A stretch of 64,000 nucleotides of DNA from a virus. The notes below the pieces were generated by a model that did no database searches, was not told where the DNA came from, and saw nothing but the letters and a program-made list of their open reading frames with translations. The position numbers and the translations under genes are program-made. The stretch lies in the IMG/VR virus record IMGVR_UViG_3300017917_002938, positions 1 to 64,000 of that record; one strand, 5' to 3'. Shown piece after piece: positions 46,080 to 53,726 of the stretch (within the stretch, counting starts at the first letter, position 1; each line of letters starts with the position of its first letter).

Positions 46080-46520
46080 ATGAGTTATAAGGGATTTTTT
46101 AAGCCTAGGAATCCATCTAAATATAGAGGAGATCCTACAAAAATTATTTATCGTAGTTCTTGGGAACTACGATTGATGTCGTATTTAGATAGCCATCCAG
46201 ACGTAGTTGAATGGGCTAGCGAAGAGTTCTGTATTCCTTATCGCTCCCCTATAGATGGCAAGATTCACAGGTATTTTCCTGATTTCTACATTAAAAAGAA
46301 AAGTGCTTCTACAGGTTTGATAGAATCTATAGTCGTAGAAGTAAAACCTATGTCGCAATCGATGCCACCTACTGTTAAGAAAAAACCAACAAAAAGGTAT
46401 CTAAAAGAAGTTATGACTTGGGGTGTGAACGAAGCAAAATGGAAAGCAGCTAAAGCTTTTTGCGAGGATAGAAAATGGAAGTTTCAAGTAATGACCGAAC
46501 GAGAATTAGGAATTAAATAA
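46080..46520 (+). CDS. 4: Head completion protein gp4, TnsA-like nuclease fold
   Basis: The protein matches T4 gp4 (gp50/65): GFFKPRNPSKYRGDPTKIIYRSSWELRLMSYLDSHPDVVEWASEE, then HRYFPDFYI and VVEVKP, with residues E, D and E-V-K forming a PD-(D/E)XK nuclease-like site. The C terminus is NEAKWKAAKAFCEDRKWKFQVMTERELGI. Length (146) is normal. Gp4 acts late in head completion, at the portal/DNA end, before tail joining. It opens the rightward operon and overlaps the next gene by one base. Confidence 0.93.
   Translation: MSYKGFFKPRNPSKYRGDPTKIIYRSSWELRLMSYLDSHPDVVEWASEEFCIPYRSPIDGKIHRYFPDFYIKKKSASTGLIESIVVEVKPMSQSMPPTVKKKPTKRYLKEVMTWGVNEAKWKAAKAFCEDRKWKFQVMTERELGIK
46146..46153 (-). promoter_or_regulatory. 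Late-promoter-like box GATAAATA inside gp4, facing gp48
   Basis: The minus strand reads GATAAATA (7 of 8 to TATAAATA) 78 bases upstream of the gp48 start, within the gp4 coding region. Because gp48 and gp4 are divergent with an 11-bp gap, the leftward promoter has to lie in gp4, and this is the nearest candidate. Hits with one mismatch are common in AT-rich DNA, so confidence is low. Confidence 0.35.
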
Positions 46521-47116
46521 TGGCCGATTATTTTTCAAATCTGTTGAAAACCAGTACTTACAAACAAAGCATGCCTGCTAAAACCGCAGAGGCTGTTACG
46601 TGGTATAGAAAAAAAGCATCGGGCGTACCCACATTGAAGCCTGAAACTTCAATTAAAAAGCTTACCAATCAAGCTGTAAATACAGTAAGACCAGGTAGAC
46701 TTTATCTATACGGATATGATCCAAAACTTAAAAATGTTTTACCTTACTATGATATGTTTCCTATAGTATTTCCATTTGCAAAAACTCCTAACGGGTTTAT
46801 GGGTATAAACATGCACTATTTACCTCTTGTACTGAGAGCCAAGTTGATGGATAACCTTACAACATTAATCAATAATGACAAAGAAGATGAAACTACCAAA
46901 CTAAGACTATCTTATGATATTCTTAATAGCGCGGCTAGATTTAAATACTTTAAACCTTGTGTAAAACAGTATCTAAATAGTCATGTAAGAACACGTCTAA
47001 TTGAAATAACCCCCGCTCAATGGGAAACAGCTATTTTTCTACCTCTACAACGTTTTGCAAAAGCTAGTAACGAAAAGGTTTGGAAAGACAGTAGAGCAAT
47101 TATAAACAGGAATTAA
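46520..47116 (+). CDS. Putative DNA end protector (gp2-like) or head/neck protein (198 aa)
   Basis: The protein has a basic helical N terminus, then RPGRLYLYGYDPKLKNVLPYYDMFPIVFPFAKTPNGFMGINMHYLPLVLRAKLMD, then RLSYDILNSAARFKYFKPCVKQYLNSHVRTRLIEITPAQWETAIFLPLQRF. I remember this pattern in large T4-like phages annotated as DNA end protector. T4 gp2 is longer (274 residues) and I cannot align it reliably, so the name rests on recall and on the neighbouring gp4; in T4 genes 2 and 4 are also neighbours. It overlaps gp4 by one base. Confidence 0.55.
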   Translation: MADYFSNLLKTSTYKQSMPAKTAEAVTWYRKKASGVPTLKPETSIKKLTNQAVNTVRPGRLYLYGYDPKLKNVLPYYDMFPIVFPFAKTPNGFMGINMHYLPLVLRAKLMDNLTTLINNDKEDETTKLRLSYDILNSAARFKYFKPCVKQYLNSHVRTRLIEITPAQWETAIFLPLQRFAKASNEKVWKDSRAIINRN

Positions 47117-47117
47117 A

Positions 47118-48014
47118 ATGGCTTTATCGGACTCTATAGGAAGAGCACTATCACAAACTAATCAGGTTGCTGGAGTAGTTAGCGGCCTTTCTCCTCTCCT
47201 ACCTCAATCAGTAAGAGATAGTTTAGGAGAACTATTCGGATTCAAGAAGAAACCAGCCTCGCCTAGAGGATTGAATCTGATGCTATCGAGATTAAACAAG
47301 CTCAACGGAGTATCTCGTCCTAGCTTGTTTTATGTTAAAATTAACCCGCCTCCTTTCTTAGCTCAGGTAGGAAAAGTAACTGAAGATCTTCAGTTCTTAA
47401 CCGAATCTTGCGCGTTGCCTGGCATATCGCTAGCTACTACAGATATAAGAAGATTCGGATATGGTCCAACGGAGAAGAAGCCGTACGCACCTATATTCAC
47501 AGATCAGACGATGACATTTTTAGGAGATGGTAGGGGAACAGTACACAAATTTTTTTACCAATGGCTTAACGGCATGGTAAAGTTCACTGGACCTACATCT
47601 GATACTTACTATTCAGGACCACCAGGTTTACCTACGTTTGAAGTAGAATACAAAACAAACTATCGAACCGATATTGAAATAGTTACGTATGATGAGCTGC
47701 ATAGACAGATTATTATTGTAAAGATGTACGAAGCATATCCTATCTTTATGGGTGATGTTGCTTTAAATTGGAATGATACAGATTCTATCATGAGAATACC
47801 TATTACCTTCTCGTACTTTAACTGGGAAAGAACTAACATCAGTATTGATTATACTGCAGGAGAAAAACCTACCGATAATAGTCTATCGCTGTTACAAAAA
47901 TTAAACAAAGTAGGAAATGCTATTCAAACACTTTCTACCATTCGTAAACCTCGTAATGTTGCTGATGTTATAAATGCTGTTAACAACAGTCAGATTGCTG
48001 TGGGTAAATTTTAA
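47118..48014 (+). CDS. 54: Baseplate tail-tube initiator gp54-like (298 aa)
   Basis: The central part has the tail-tube fold: SRPSLFYVKINPPPFL, FLTESCALPGISLATTDIRRFGYGPTEKKPYAPIFTDQTMTFLGDGRGTVHKFFYQWLNGMV, and IVKMYEAYPIFMGDVALNWNDTDSIMRIPITFSYFNW. The VKMYEAYP and FSYFNW strands are typical for gp54/gp19 relatives. T4 gp54 has 320 residues. It is too long for a gp19 tube subunit (about 160) and is next to hub genes, so the initiator role fits. It starts one base after the previous stop. Confidence 0.75.
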   Translation: MALSDSIGRALSQTNQVAGVVSGLSPLLPQSVRDSLGELFGFKKKPASPRGLNLMLSRLNKLNGVSRPSLFYVKINPPPFLAQVGKVTEDLQFLTESCALPGISLATTDIRRFGYGPTEKKPYAPIFTDQTMTFLGDGRGTVHKFFYQWLNGMVKFTGPTSDTYYSGPPGLPTFEVEYKTNYRTDIEIVTYDELHRQIIIVKMYEAYPIFMGDVALNWNDTDSIMRIPITFSYFNWERTNISIDYTAGEKPTDNSLSLLQKLNKVGNAIQTLSTIRKPRNVADVINAVNNSQIAVGKF

Positions 48015-48028
48015 ATTAAGGAGTTATA

Positions 48029-48739
48029 ATGGCTTTACCAAAAATTGAATATCCAACCTTTGAATTGACACTTCCTTCGTCAAAACGAAAAATAAACTAT
48101 AGACCATTTCTAGTAAAAGAAGAAAAACTTTTACTGATGGCTCAATCCAGTGAAGACTCAAAAGAAATAGTAAACTCTATTCGACAAGTACTTAATAATT
48201 GTATTTTGACTGAAGGTATAGAAGTTGACTCTTTAACTACATTTGATCTGGAATATTTGTTTGTTAAAATTAGAGCTAAGTCAGTAAATAACATGATTAG
48301 TCTTACATACAGAGACATGGAAGATGATCAGCGATATACGGTTGAGGTTGATTTAGATCAGATTGAGATTATAGAAGATCCTGAACACAATAATGATATT
48401 AAGATAAACGAAACCACAGGTATCATTCTTAGACATCCAAAAGCAGATTTAAGTAACTTGTTAAAAGACACTCAGAATGAAATGGATGTATTCTTTGATA
48501 TTCTCAAATATTGTATTGAGACTGTATATCAAGGTAGTGAAAGATTTGACTTTCAAGATAATACTGAAGAAGAAAAGGATGAGTTTATTAGCTCATTAAA
48601 TGTAGAGTCATTTAAGCAAATACAAAAATATTTTTCTACCATGCCAAAACTTCACTATGAAGTGAAGTATACTAATAGTCAAGGAACTGAAAGAATAATT
48701 ACGCTGACCACTCTTAACGATTTTTTTTCGTTGGGCTGA
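48029..48739 (+). CDS. 26: Baseplate hub assembly protein gp26 (236 aa, unshifted product)
   Basis: The sequence follows the T4_baseplate/gp26 family: PKIEYPTFELTLPSSKRKINYRPFLVKEEKLLLMAQSSEDSKEIVNSIRQVLNNCILTE...VDSLTTFDLEYLFVKIRAKSVNN. T4 gp26 has 208 residues. AAGGAG stands seven bases before the ATG. The in-frame stop at 48737 follows directly after a run of eight T that forms a perfect -1 slippery heptamer in register, so this is probably the short form of a pair. It is followed by tape-measure-like genes, the arrangement of frameshifting tail chaperones in other tailed phages. Confidence 0.9.
   Translation: MALPKIEYPTFELTLPSSKRKINYRPFLVKEEKLLLMAQSSEDSKEIVNSIRQVLNNCILTEGIEVDSLTTFDLEYLFVKIRAKSVNNMISLTYRDMEDDQRYTVEVDLDQIEIIEDPEHNNDIKINETTGIILRHPKADLSNLLKDTQNEMDVFFDILKYCIETVYQGSERFDFQDNTEEEKDEFISSLNVESFKQIQKYFSTMPKLHYEVKYTNSQGTERIITLTTLNDFFSLG
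48721..48728 (+). promoter_or_regulatory. Programmed -1 ribosomal frameshift site (T8)
   Basis: The run T8 contains the heptamer T TTT TTT at 48721-48727 in the reading register required for simultaneous -1 slippage of P and A sites. The gp26 frame then stops at 48737, while the -1 frame is open for 63 codons to 48916. This mirrors the conserved frameshift in tail assembly chaperone genes (lambda G/GT). No strong downstream pseudoknot was evident by eye. Confidence 0.7.
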
Positions 48740-48918
48740 GCCATAACTCATTAGCAAATTATTACACGCTAGTGTTCAGCTTGGCCCAGCACCACAAGTG
48801 GTCAGTAACCGAGATTGAAAACATGATACCCTTTGAGCGCGATTTGTACGTTGATATGTTAAGGGATTACCTAGAACGAGAAGAAGAACGTATAAAGAAT
48901 AAGCAACGAAATGGGTAA
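48727..48918 (+). CDS. C-terminal extension of gp26 made by -1 frameshift (gp26-fs)
   Basis: The -1 frame from 48727 encodes 63 residues ending at the TAA at 48916. It contains NSLANYYTLVFSLAQHHKWSVTEIENMIPFERDLYVDMLRDYLEREEE, a conserved-looking helical domain (W, E-I-E, P-F-E-R) like the T part of tail chaperones. It has no ATG or ribosome binding site before the conserved part; the only ATGs are internal. It overlaps the next gene start at 48911. The full product, gp26 plus extension, would be about 296 residues. The role is probably tail/tape-measure assembly. Confidence 0.75.
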   Translation, partial: FVGLSHNSLANYYTLVFSLAQHHKWSVTEIENMIPFERDLYVDMLRDYLEREEERIKNKQRNG

Positions 48919-50287
48919 AGCAAGTAGAAAGAAAAAAGAAGCTAGAGCCTCTAAAGCCTTAGCCAAAGCTAGTCCTGAAGTACAAGCGGCAGCAGAAGAA
49001 GCTGCCGAAGCTGCTTCCGGGGCTATCGATATGGGTGGTGGTCTATCAACCCAAGAAGGAAAAGTTGCTGATCAATTAAACGGATATTCACTTGAAATAA
49101 AAGCTACTCTTACTTCTATGGAAGAGACGCTAAACATTATAAGAGAATACTCCCGTCCAACAATAACAGAAGAAGTTGTGCCAGAACAAAAATCTCTGTA
49201 TTCACAAATAGGTGAAACAACCGGCAATGTTAAAAAAGCAGGATTAGATGTTGCTAAATTTGCTTTACTTTTTCCTTTACTAGTATCAGAAGAAGTAAGA
49301 AAAAAAGTATTAGCTATGTGGGAAGGTTTTCTAGAAGGATTAGGTCTAGGAAAAGAAAAAATAGAACTGTTTACAAAAATAATTAAAGTAGTAGGTGGTT
49401 TGCTAGTTTTATATTGGGGCGCTAAAACTATTAAGCGAGTATTCGATGCTTTTAATAGTATGTACAAGTTAGCACAACTTATGACTGTAGCTGCATTAAT
49501 TACTGATTCAAAAGAAGTAAAAATTGAAAAAGAAAGACAATCGGCAGAAAAAGGTAAAAAAGATCTAAGAAGACAACGAGCAAAGGTTAGATTAGAAAAA
49601 AGAAAAGCTGGTAGACTGAAAGGTCTTAAAAGACTAGCCAAAGTTATAGCTGGAATAGGTCCTTTAATTGGTAAACGTGTCATAGCTGCAATACCGTTTA
49701 TAGGTACAGTGGCCTCAGTAGCGTTTTTAGTAGCCGAACTTGGTGAAGAAGCTTTCAGTGCTATGGATGAGGCAGAAGAGGAAGAAATAACAAAACTTGT
49801 TCCTTTATCTGCTGAAGAAAAGCAACTTCTAAAAGATGAAGGCTATACGGACGAACAGATTAAAGAAATGGAAGACGAGGTAGCTGCTAATAGAGCAAGA
49901 TATGATAAAGATCTAGCTACTTTGAGAAGAAACAAAGAAGAATATGAGGAAAGATTACGAAACGGTCTAGTATCACCCGATGAAATGATGGGTGGTAGTA
50001 ATTATGATGTACAGATAGAAGTTTTAGAAAGCAGGTTGAGAGAGGCTGATAAACGTGCCGCAGAGGCTAGCTTTAATCCTACTTTCGAACTAGAAAGCCC
50101 TGACACGGACAGAGCAATAGTACCAGAACCTGTCTCTGGGGTATCTATTGAATCGGTACCATCGGCTGATAGTAGTTCAGTTAGAGAAAAGAGTGAGTTG
50201 TCGGTAGCAGATAGAAGAGATGTAGCGCTTGGTGATACTAATATTCTAAACGTATTTAACAATAACACTATTTTAGTGGCAGAATAA
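48911..50287 (+). CDS. Tape-measure/hub-like protein (458 aa)
   Basis: This protein has a basic N terminus (MGKASRKKKEARASKALAKA), helical regions and two hydrophobic stretches: FALLFPLLVSEEVRKKVLAMW with IIKVVGGLLVLYWGA near 110-180, and AIPFIGTVASVAFLVAELG near 260-280. A charged coiled-coil tail (about 290-380) and a disordered C terminus follow. The alternation of coiled coil and membrane-like helices and the position directly after the frameshifted gp26 fit a tail tape-measure or hub protein. I do not see direct alignment to T4 gp28/gp29. Its architecture (hydrophobic pair, basic stretch, acidic linker) resembles that of the next gene. Confidence 0.6.
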   Translation: MGKASRKKKEARASKALAKASPEVQAAAEEAAEAASGAIDMGGGLSTQEGKVADQLNGYSLEIKATLTSMEETLNIIREYSRPTITEEVVPEQKSLYSQIGETTGNVKKAGLDVAKFALLFPLLVSEEVRKKVLAMWEGFLEGLGLGKEKIELFTKIIKVVGGLLVLYWGAKTIKRVFDAFNSMYKLAQLMTVAALITDSKEVKIEKERQSAEKGKKDLRRQRAKVRLEKRKAGRLKGLKRLAKVIAGIGPLIGKRVIAAIPFIGTVASVAFLVAELGEEAFSAMDEAEEEEITKLVPLSAEEKQLLKDEGYTDEQIKEMEDEVAANRARYDKDLATLRRNKEEYEERLRNGLVSPDEMMGGSNYDVQIEVLESRLREADKRAAEASFNPTFELESPDTDRAIVPEPVSGVSIESVPSADSSSVREKSELSVADRRDVALGDTNILNVFNNNTILVAE

Positions 50288-50288
50288 A

Positions 50289-52004
50289 ATGATAGTAGAA
50301 AACGTTAACGTAAAAAGAGAAGACGCTCCTGCGTACGTAAAGCAGTTGTCAGAAGCTACTGCCTTGAAACAGATTAAAATGTTTCTTCCTAAGTTTGTTC
50401 AAAGCTCAGAAGATAGAATAAAAAAACTAGAAAATGCAACTAATAAGACGGCTTTAAGTAAAAAAGGAGTTGAATCGCTAGCTAGTATTTCTAGTACAAT
50501 GAGTGAGATTTCTCAAACTCTTAAATCAATGTCGGGTGTGATAGGTAATGTTGCTAACGAACTTAAACCAGATATAAAAGAAAAGTACGACGTAGAAGAA
50601 GCTAAGCTGGAAGAAAAAGCAGGTATATCAACAACAGCCACAACAAAAGAAGGTGAAAGAGAAGTAGGATTTTTTGATGCGTTAAAATCTCTATTCACTA
50701 ATCCCGCTGTACTAGCGGCGGTAGCGGGTATCGTGTATGCTATTCTTCCAAAGAGTATACAAGATAAAATTAAAGCAGCGTTAGGTGGGTTCATAGAAGG
50801 TATCGAAATGAACACCGGTCCGCTGAGTGAAATGTCTACTGGATTAAAAATTGCAGGTGCTGCTATTGCAACATATTTTGCCGCTTCAATAGTTCAAAAA
50901 GTAGCTGATGCAGTCATAATGATGATTAACGTTGTTAAGGCGATGAAATCTGGTATTGGTAGACTTAAAAAGCTACCAGGTGTAGCTAAGTTTGCTTTAG
51001 GAGTAGCTGCGGGCGTGGGTACTGCTCTTGTGTTGAAAGATCTTTTAGATGAAGAGCCTGAAGAAGAAAAACCTAGTGCAGAGCCGGAAGCACCGAGACC
51101 TTCTAGAGATGGAAAGCCTGAAAGCAAACCTCAAGATAAAGCTTTACCTCCTGCAGGTGAATCAAAACGAGAAAAAGATAGTAAGTCGTCCTCTACTAAA
51201 AAAGGTTCAGTAAATGAAGTTATAGTAGAGAAGAGAGACGGTACTAGTAAGAAGTCTAGATCAGAAGGACCTCCTGGCTCCCTTGCTGCTATCAGAGAAA
51301 TGATTGCAGATGCTGAGAGCGGCGGAGACTATAATATAATGGTGGGTGATAGACCAGGAGGTAAACGTCTTCCATTAACAGATATGACTATAGCTGAAAT
51401 TCTTGCCTTACAAAGTAGAATGATAGCTAGTGGACGTGAATCTACCGCTGTAGGTAAGTATCAAATTATAAGAGGAACTTTAAAAGAACTAGTTGCAAAA
51501 ATGGGTATAGACTTAAATACTAAGTTTAATGAGTCAACCCAAGATACATTAGCTAATCATCTTATTAAAGGAAATGGATACGAGGATTACAAGTCCGGTA
51601 AAATTCCTGCAGAAAAATTTCTAAGAAGACTTGCGCAAACGTTTGCAGGTATTCCTACAAGTAAAGCAGGACTAAGCGCTCACCAGGGTAAAGGTTCTAA
51701 TAAAGCAACTATAACTTACGAAAGAGCTATGTCCGCTCTACGAGTTGCGCAGCTAGAATTAAATGATTCACCTTCAGTTGCAAGCGGTGCGAGTTCCGGT
51801 TCTACTATACTTGCATCTTCAGAGCGCGTAAATACTCCACAACAGAGTAGTAGCAAAGTTAATGTAACCAGCGCGACAACTAATAATGCTGACACCTTTA
51901 AGACGAAAAAAACGGAGAAGGTATCGATACCTTCTCCGTTAGCTGATAGAGGCTCTCTATATGCTGGATCAAAATTTAATCCAGTAGTAGATATGCCTGT
52001 TTAA
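50289..52004 (+). CDS. Tape-measure-like protein (gp29 position) with lambda-type transglycosylase domain (571 aa)
   Basis: Residues 1-110 are helical. About 125-260 contain hydrophobic segments (NPAVLAAVAGIVYAILPKSIQDKI; LKIAGAAIATYFAASIVQKV; ALGVAAGVGTALVLKDLL), then a Pro/Glu/Lys-rich linker to about 330. Residues about 335-490 form a muralytic domain similar to the lambda R/GH104 type: DAESGGDYN with E343, then STAVGKYQIIRGTLKELVAKMG, SQDTLANHLI and FLRRLAQTFAGIP. Length is close to T4 gp29 (590). Ejected tape measure proteins with lysozyme domains open the cell wall for DNA passage; that is the inferred role here and compensates for the missing lysozyme of gp5. Its stop overlaps the convergent gp32 stop in TTAA. 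Confidence 0.75.
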   Translation: MIVENVNVKREDAPAYVKQLSEATALKQIKMFLPKFVQSSEDRIKKLENATNKTALSKKGVESLASISSTMSEISQTLKSMSGVIGNVANELKPDIKEKYDVEEAKLEEKAGISTTATTKEGEREVGFFDALKSLFTNPAVLAAVAGIVYAILPKSIQDKIKAALGGFIEGIEMNTGPLSEMSTGLKIAGAAIATYFAASIVQKVADAVIMMINVVKAMKSGIGRLKKLPGVAKFALGVAAGVGTALVLKDLLDEEPEEEKPSAEPEAPRPSRDGKPESKPQDKALPPAGESKREKDSKSSSTKKGSVNEVIVEKRDGTSKKSRSEGPPGSLAAIREMIADAESGGDYNIMVGDRPGGKRLPLTDMTIAEILALQSRMIASGRESTAVGKYQIIRGTLKELVAKMGIDLNTKFNESTQDTLANHLIKGNGYEDYKSGKIPAEKFLRRLAQTFAGIPTSKAGLSAHQGKGSNKATITYERAMSALRVAQLELNDSPSVASGASSGSTILASSERVNTPQQSSSKVNVTSATTNNADTFKTKKTEKVSIPSPLADRGSLYAGSKFNPVVDMPV

Positions 52005-52927
52005 TCTTCTTTAGCTAAGTTCTTAAAGTAATTAAGAACATCGTCTGATTCCTCTCCATCCCCATCAACGGTTACCGGTGCAGGTTTTGCCTGCAAAGTC
52101 CTTTGAGGTTTAGAATCTTGTCTAGGCAACTCATCATCCTCGTCACTATCAATAGCACGAGTCTGAGGACGGTTAGTTTGACCACCGAGCCCTAAAACCT
52201 TGTTAAGCTTGGTCTTAAGCTCGTCATAAGACTTAAAGTTAGATGGTTCGAGGAATGTTTGAAGCTTATGCTCGGACTTCCAAACTTTTTCAAGTTTTTC
52301 GTCATCATCAAACAATGGACCTGCTTTATCAAACTCTGACTTATCGTAATTGCGATAACCTTCATAATTACGAATCTTTAGTTTGAAGTCTGCGCCTTCC
52401 CAAAGGTCAAACGGGTTCATAGGTTGCTCGTCTTCGAACTCTGGGTTCATTGCTGCATTCAGCTTCTCAAAGATCTTCTTACCATATTTGAATAAGAGTA
52501 CTTTACCTTCGTTCTCTGGATGCGCAGTATCTTTTACTACGTAGATATTAGAGATGAATGAGAGGCGACGTTTTTGCTTACGAACAATCTCCTTGTTTGC
52601 CTCGATACCAGAATCCCATAACTGCTTATTATACTCAGATACTGGGTCGTCTTGGCCAAGAGTGGTCAAAGACTTTTCAATATACCATCCACCAGGTCCT
52701 TGGAATCCATGATCCCAAATACGAATGAACGGAGTATCTTCCCCTGCAGGTGCGGGAAGGAAGCGAATAACAGCATAGCCGTTACCTGCTTTATCTACTT
52801 CCGGTTTCCAGAAGCGATCATCATCCGATTGACCTTGTTGTGGGGATTGAAGTTTGGTGACTTCGGTGGCGAGCTTTTCAAGCTGCGATTGACGGGATTT
52901 CTTAAGAGCTGCGAAATCGATTGACAT
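52001..52927 (-). CDS. 32: Single-stranded DNA binding protein gp32 (308 aa)
   Basis: Recognised from the basic N-terminal cooperativity (LAST-like) motif KKSRQSQLEKL at about 9-19, the core with WKPEVDKAGNGYAVIRFLP, PFIRIWDHGF, GGWYIEKSLTTLG...KQKRRLSFISNIYVVKDTAHPENEGKVLLFKYGKKIFEKLNAAM, and an acidic C-terminal tail (DGDGEESDDVLNYFKNLAKED). It binds ssDNA in replication, recombination and repair and recruits gp59. The protein has no cysteine, so the Cys/His zinc site of T4 gp32 is missing. An early-type promoter and an 80-base leader precede it, and AAGGAG is seven bases before the ATG. Neighbours gp59 and gp33 fit the T4 order. Confidence 0.96.
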   Translation of the reverse strand: MSIDFAALKKSRQSQLEKLATEVTKLQSPQQGQSDDDRFWKPEVDKAGNGYAVIRFLPAPAGEDTPFIRIWDHGFQGPGGWYIEKSLTTLGQDDPVSEYNKQLWDSGIEANKEIVRKQKRRLSFISNIYVVKDTAHPENEGKVLLFKYGKKIFEKLNAAMNPEFEDEQPMNPFDLWEGADFKLKIRNYEGYRNYDKSEFDKAGPLFDDDEKLEKVWKSEHKLQTFLEPSNFKSYDELKTKLNKVLGLGGQTNRPQTRAIDSDEDDELPRQDSKPQRTLQAKPAPVTVDGDGEESDDVLNYFKNLAKED

Positions 52928-52999
52928 ATTTTTTCTCCTTGTATATGCGATGTATTAACGTATGCGATTTATCCACTTTATCATGATATATGATTATTT

Positions 53000-53028
53000 A
53001 TTATAACTTAAACCCCATGATTAATCAA
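53000..53028 (-). promoter_or_regulatory. Sigma70-type promoter TTGATT-N17-TATAAT for gp32, overlapped by late-like box
   Basis: The minus strand reads TTGATT (53023-53028), 17 bases, then TATAAT (53000-53005). The -35 lies in the 3' end of the upstream gene. A late-like AATAAATA overlaps the -10 (52995-53002), so the site could serve early and late. The leader to the gp32 ATG contains two ATCGCATA repeats that may take part in autoregulation (inference). Confidence 0.65.
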
Positions 53029-53721
53029 CTGTTCGTGATTAATAATTGATCTCTCAACCATGTCACGTACATATGGTTCTCTTAAGTCAAAATAAACCAT
53101 CAGCGTCGATCTTACTTCATTACTTCTATTGTAAACGTTGTGATGATCGAACGAATTGAAGTAGTAAGCTTTCCCTGCAGGTAACTTACCACACTTCAAA
53201 CTTTTAAACCAATTTGGTTTGTAAAATCTCTTGTACCACTTAAACTCATTACTATCAATGACACAATAATCAAATTCTTCTGGCATGTAGATAGGAATCT
53301 GAACAGTAATAATGTATGGAGGTTGACCGTGTTCAATTACATGACTATGCCATAACAAAGAACGTTTTGGATCAATTCTCATGTACCTTACACGTGTACG
53401 AACTTCACCACCGTTCATCTCACGCATCAGTGACATAGTGTACGGGCATAACTTAGCTGCTTCAGTAGGTTTAAATTGTTCTATTGTACGAACAATATCA
53501 CCTTCGTGTAGATCTGTATATAATCCCCCATCGGTACTGATAAGACCAATACCTGACCAACTTTTAGAATAATAATTTCGTACTAATTTATATTTGGTTT
53601 CATAACGATGAAATTCATATGCAGCAGATACAGCGTCGTATTCCTTACGCAAGAGGTCGATATCAATATGATGGTCTAACTCAAGCCACGGTAGCTCTCT
53701 CAGCTTCTCTATTACATCCAT
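53008..53721 (-). CDS. Aspartyl/asparaginyl beta-hydroxylase-like 2OG-Fe(II) oxygenase (237 aa)
   Basis: The protein matches the Asp/Asn hydroxylase (cupin-fold) group found in many T4-like marine phages. Visible motifs are MRIDPKRSLLWHSHVIEHG (H125, H127), ITVQIPIYMPEEF, and PAGKAYYFNSFDHHNVYNRSNEVRSTLMVYFDL (H193/H194 as distal ligand, R204 as 2-oxoglutarate binder). It should hydroxylate a protein side chain or another substrate using Fe(II) and 2-oxoglutarate; the substrate is unknown. There is no signal peptide. It lies 5 bp after gp59 and is the second of three 2OG oxygenases in the window. Confidence 0.78.
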   Translation of the reverse strand: MDVIEKLRELPWLELDHHIDIDLLRKEYDAVSAAYEFHRYETKYKLVRNYYSKSWSGIGLISTDGGLYTDLHEGDIVRTIEQFKPTEAAKLCPYTMSLMREMNGGEVRTRVRYMRIDPKRSLLWHSHVIEHGQPPYIITVQIPIYMPEEFDYCVIDSNEFKWYKRFYKPNWFKSLKCGKLPAGKAYYFNSFDHHNVYNRSNEVRSTLMVYFDLREPYVRDMVERSIINHEQLINHGV

Positions 53722-53726
53722 TCCTA

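Noticed and set aside
46080-46520. TnsA-like transposase subunit or homing endonuclease
   Set aside because: The fold is nuclease-like, but the sequence and context fit the T4 gp4 head completion protein and no transposon ends are seen.
48000-52000. Antisense frames under the tape-measure genes and plus-strand frames under fibre genes
   Set aside because: They lie opposite strongly coding genes, lack ribosome binding sites and have low-complexity products; they are shadows.
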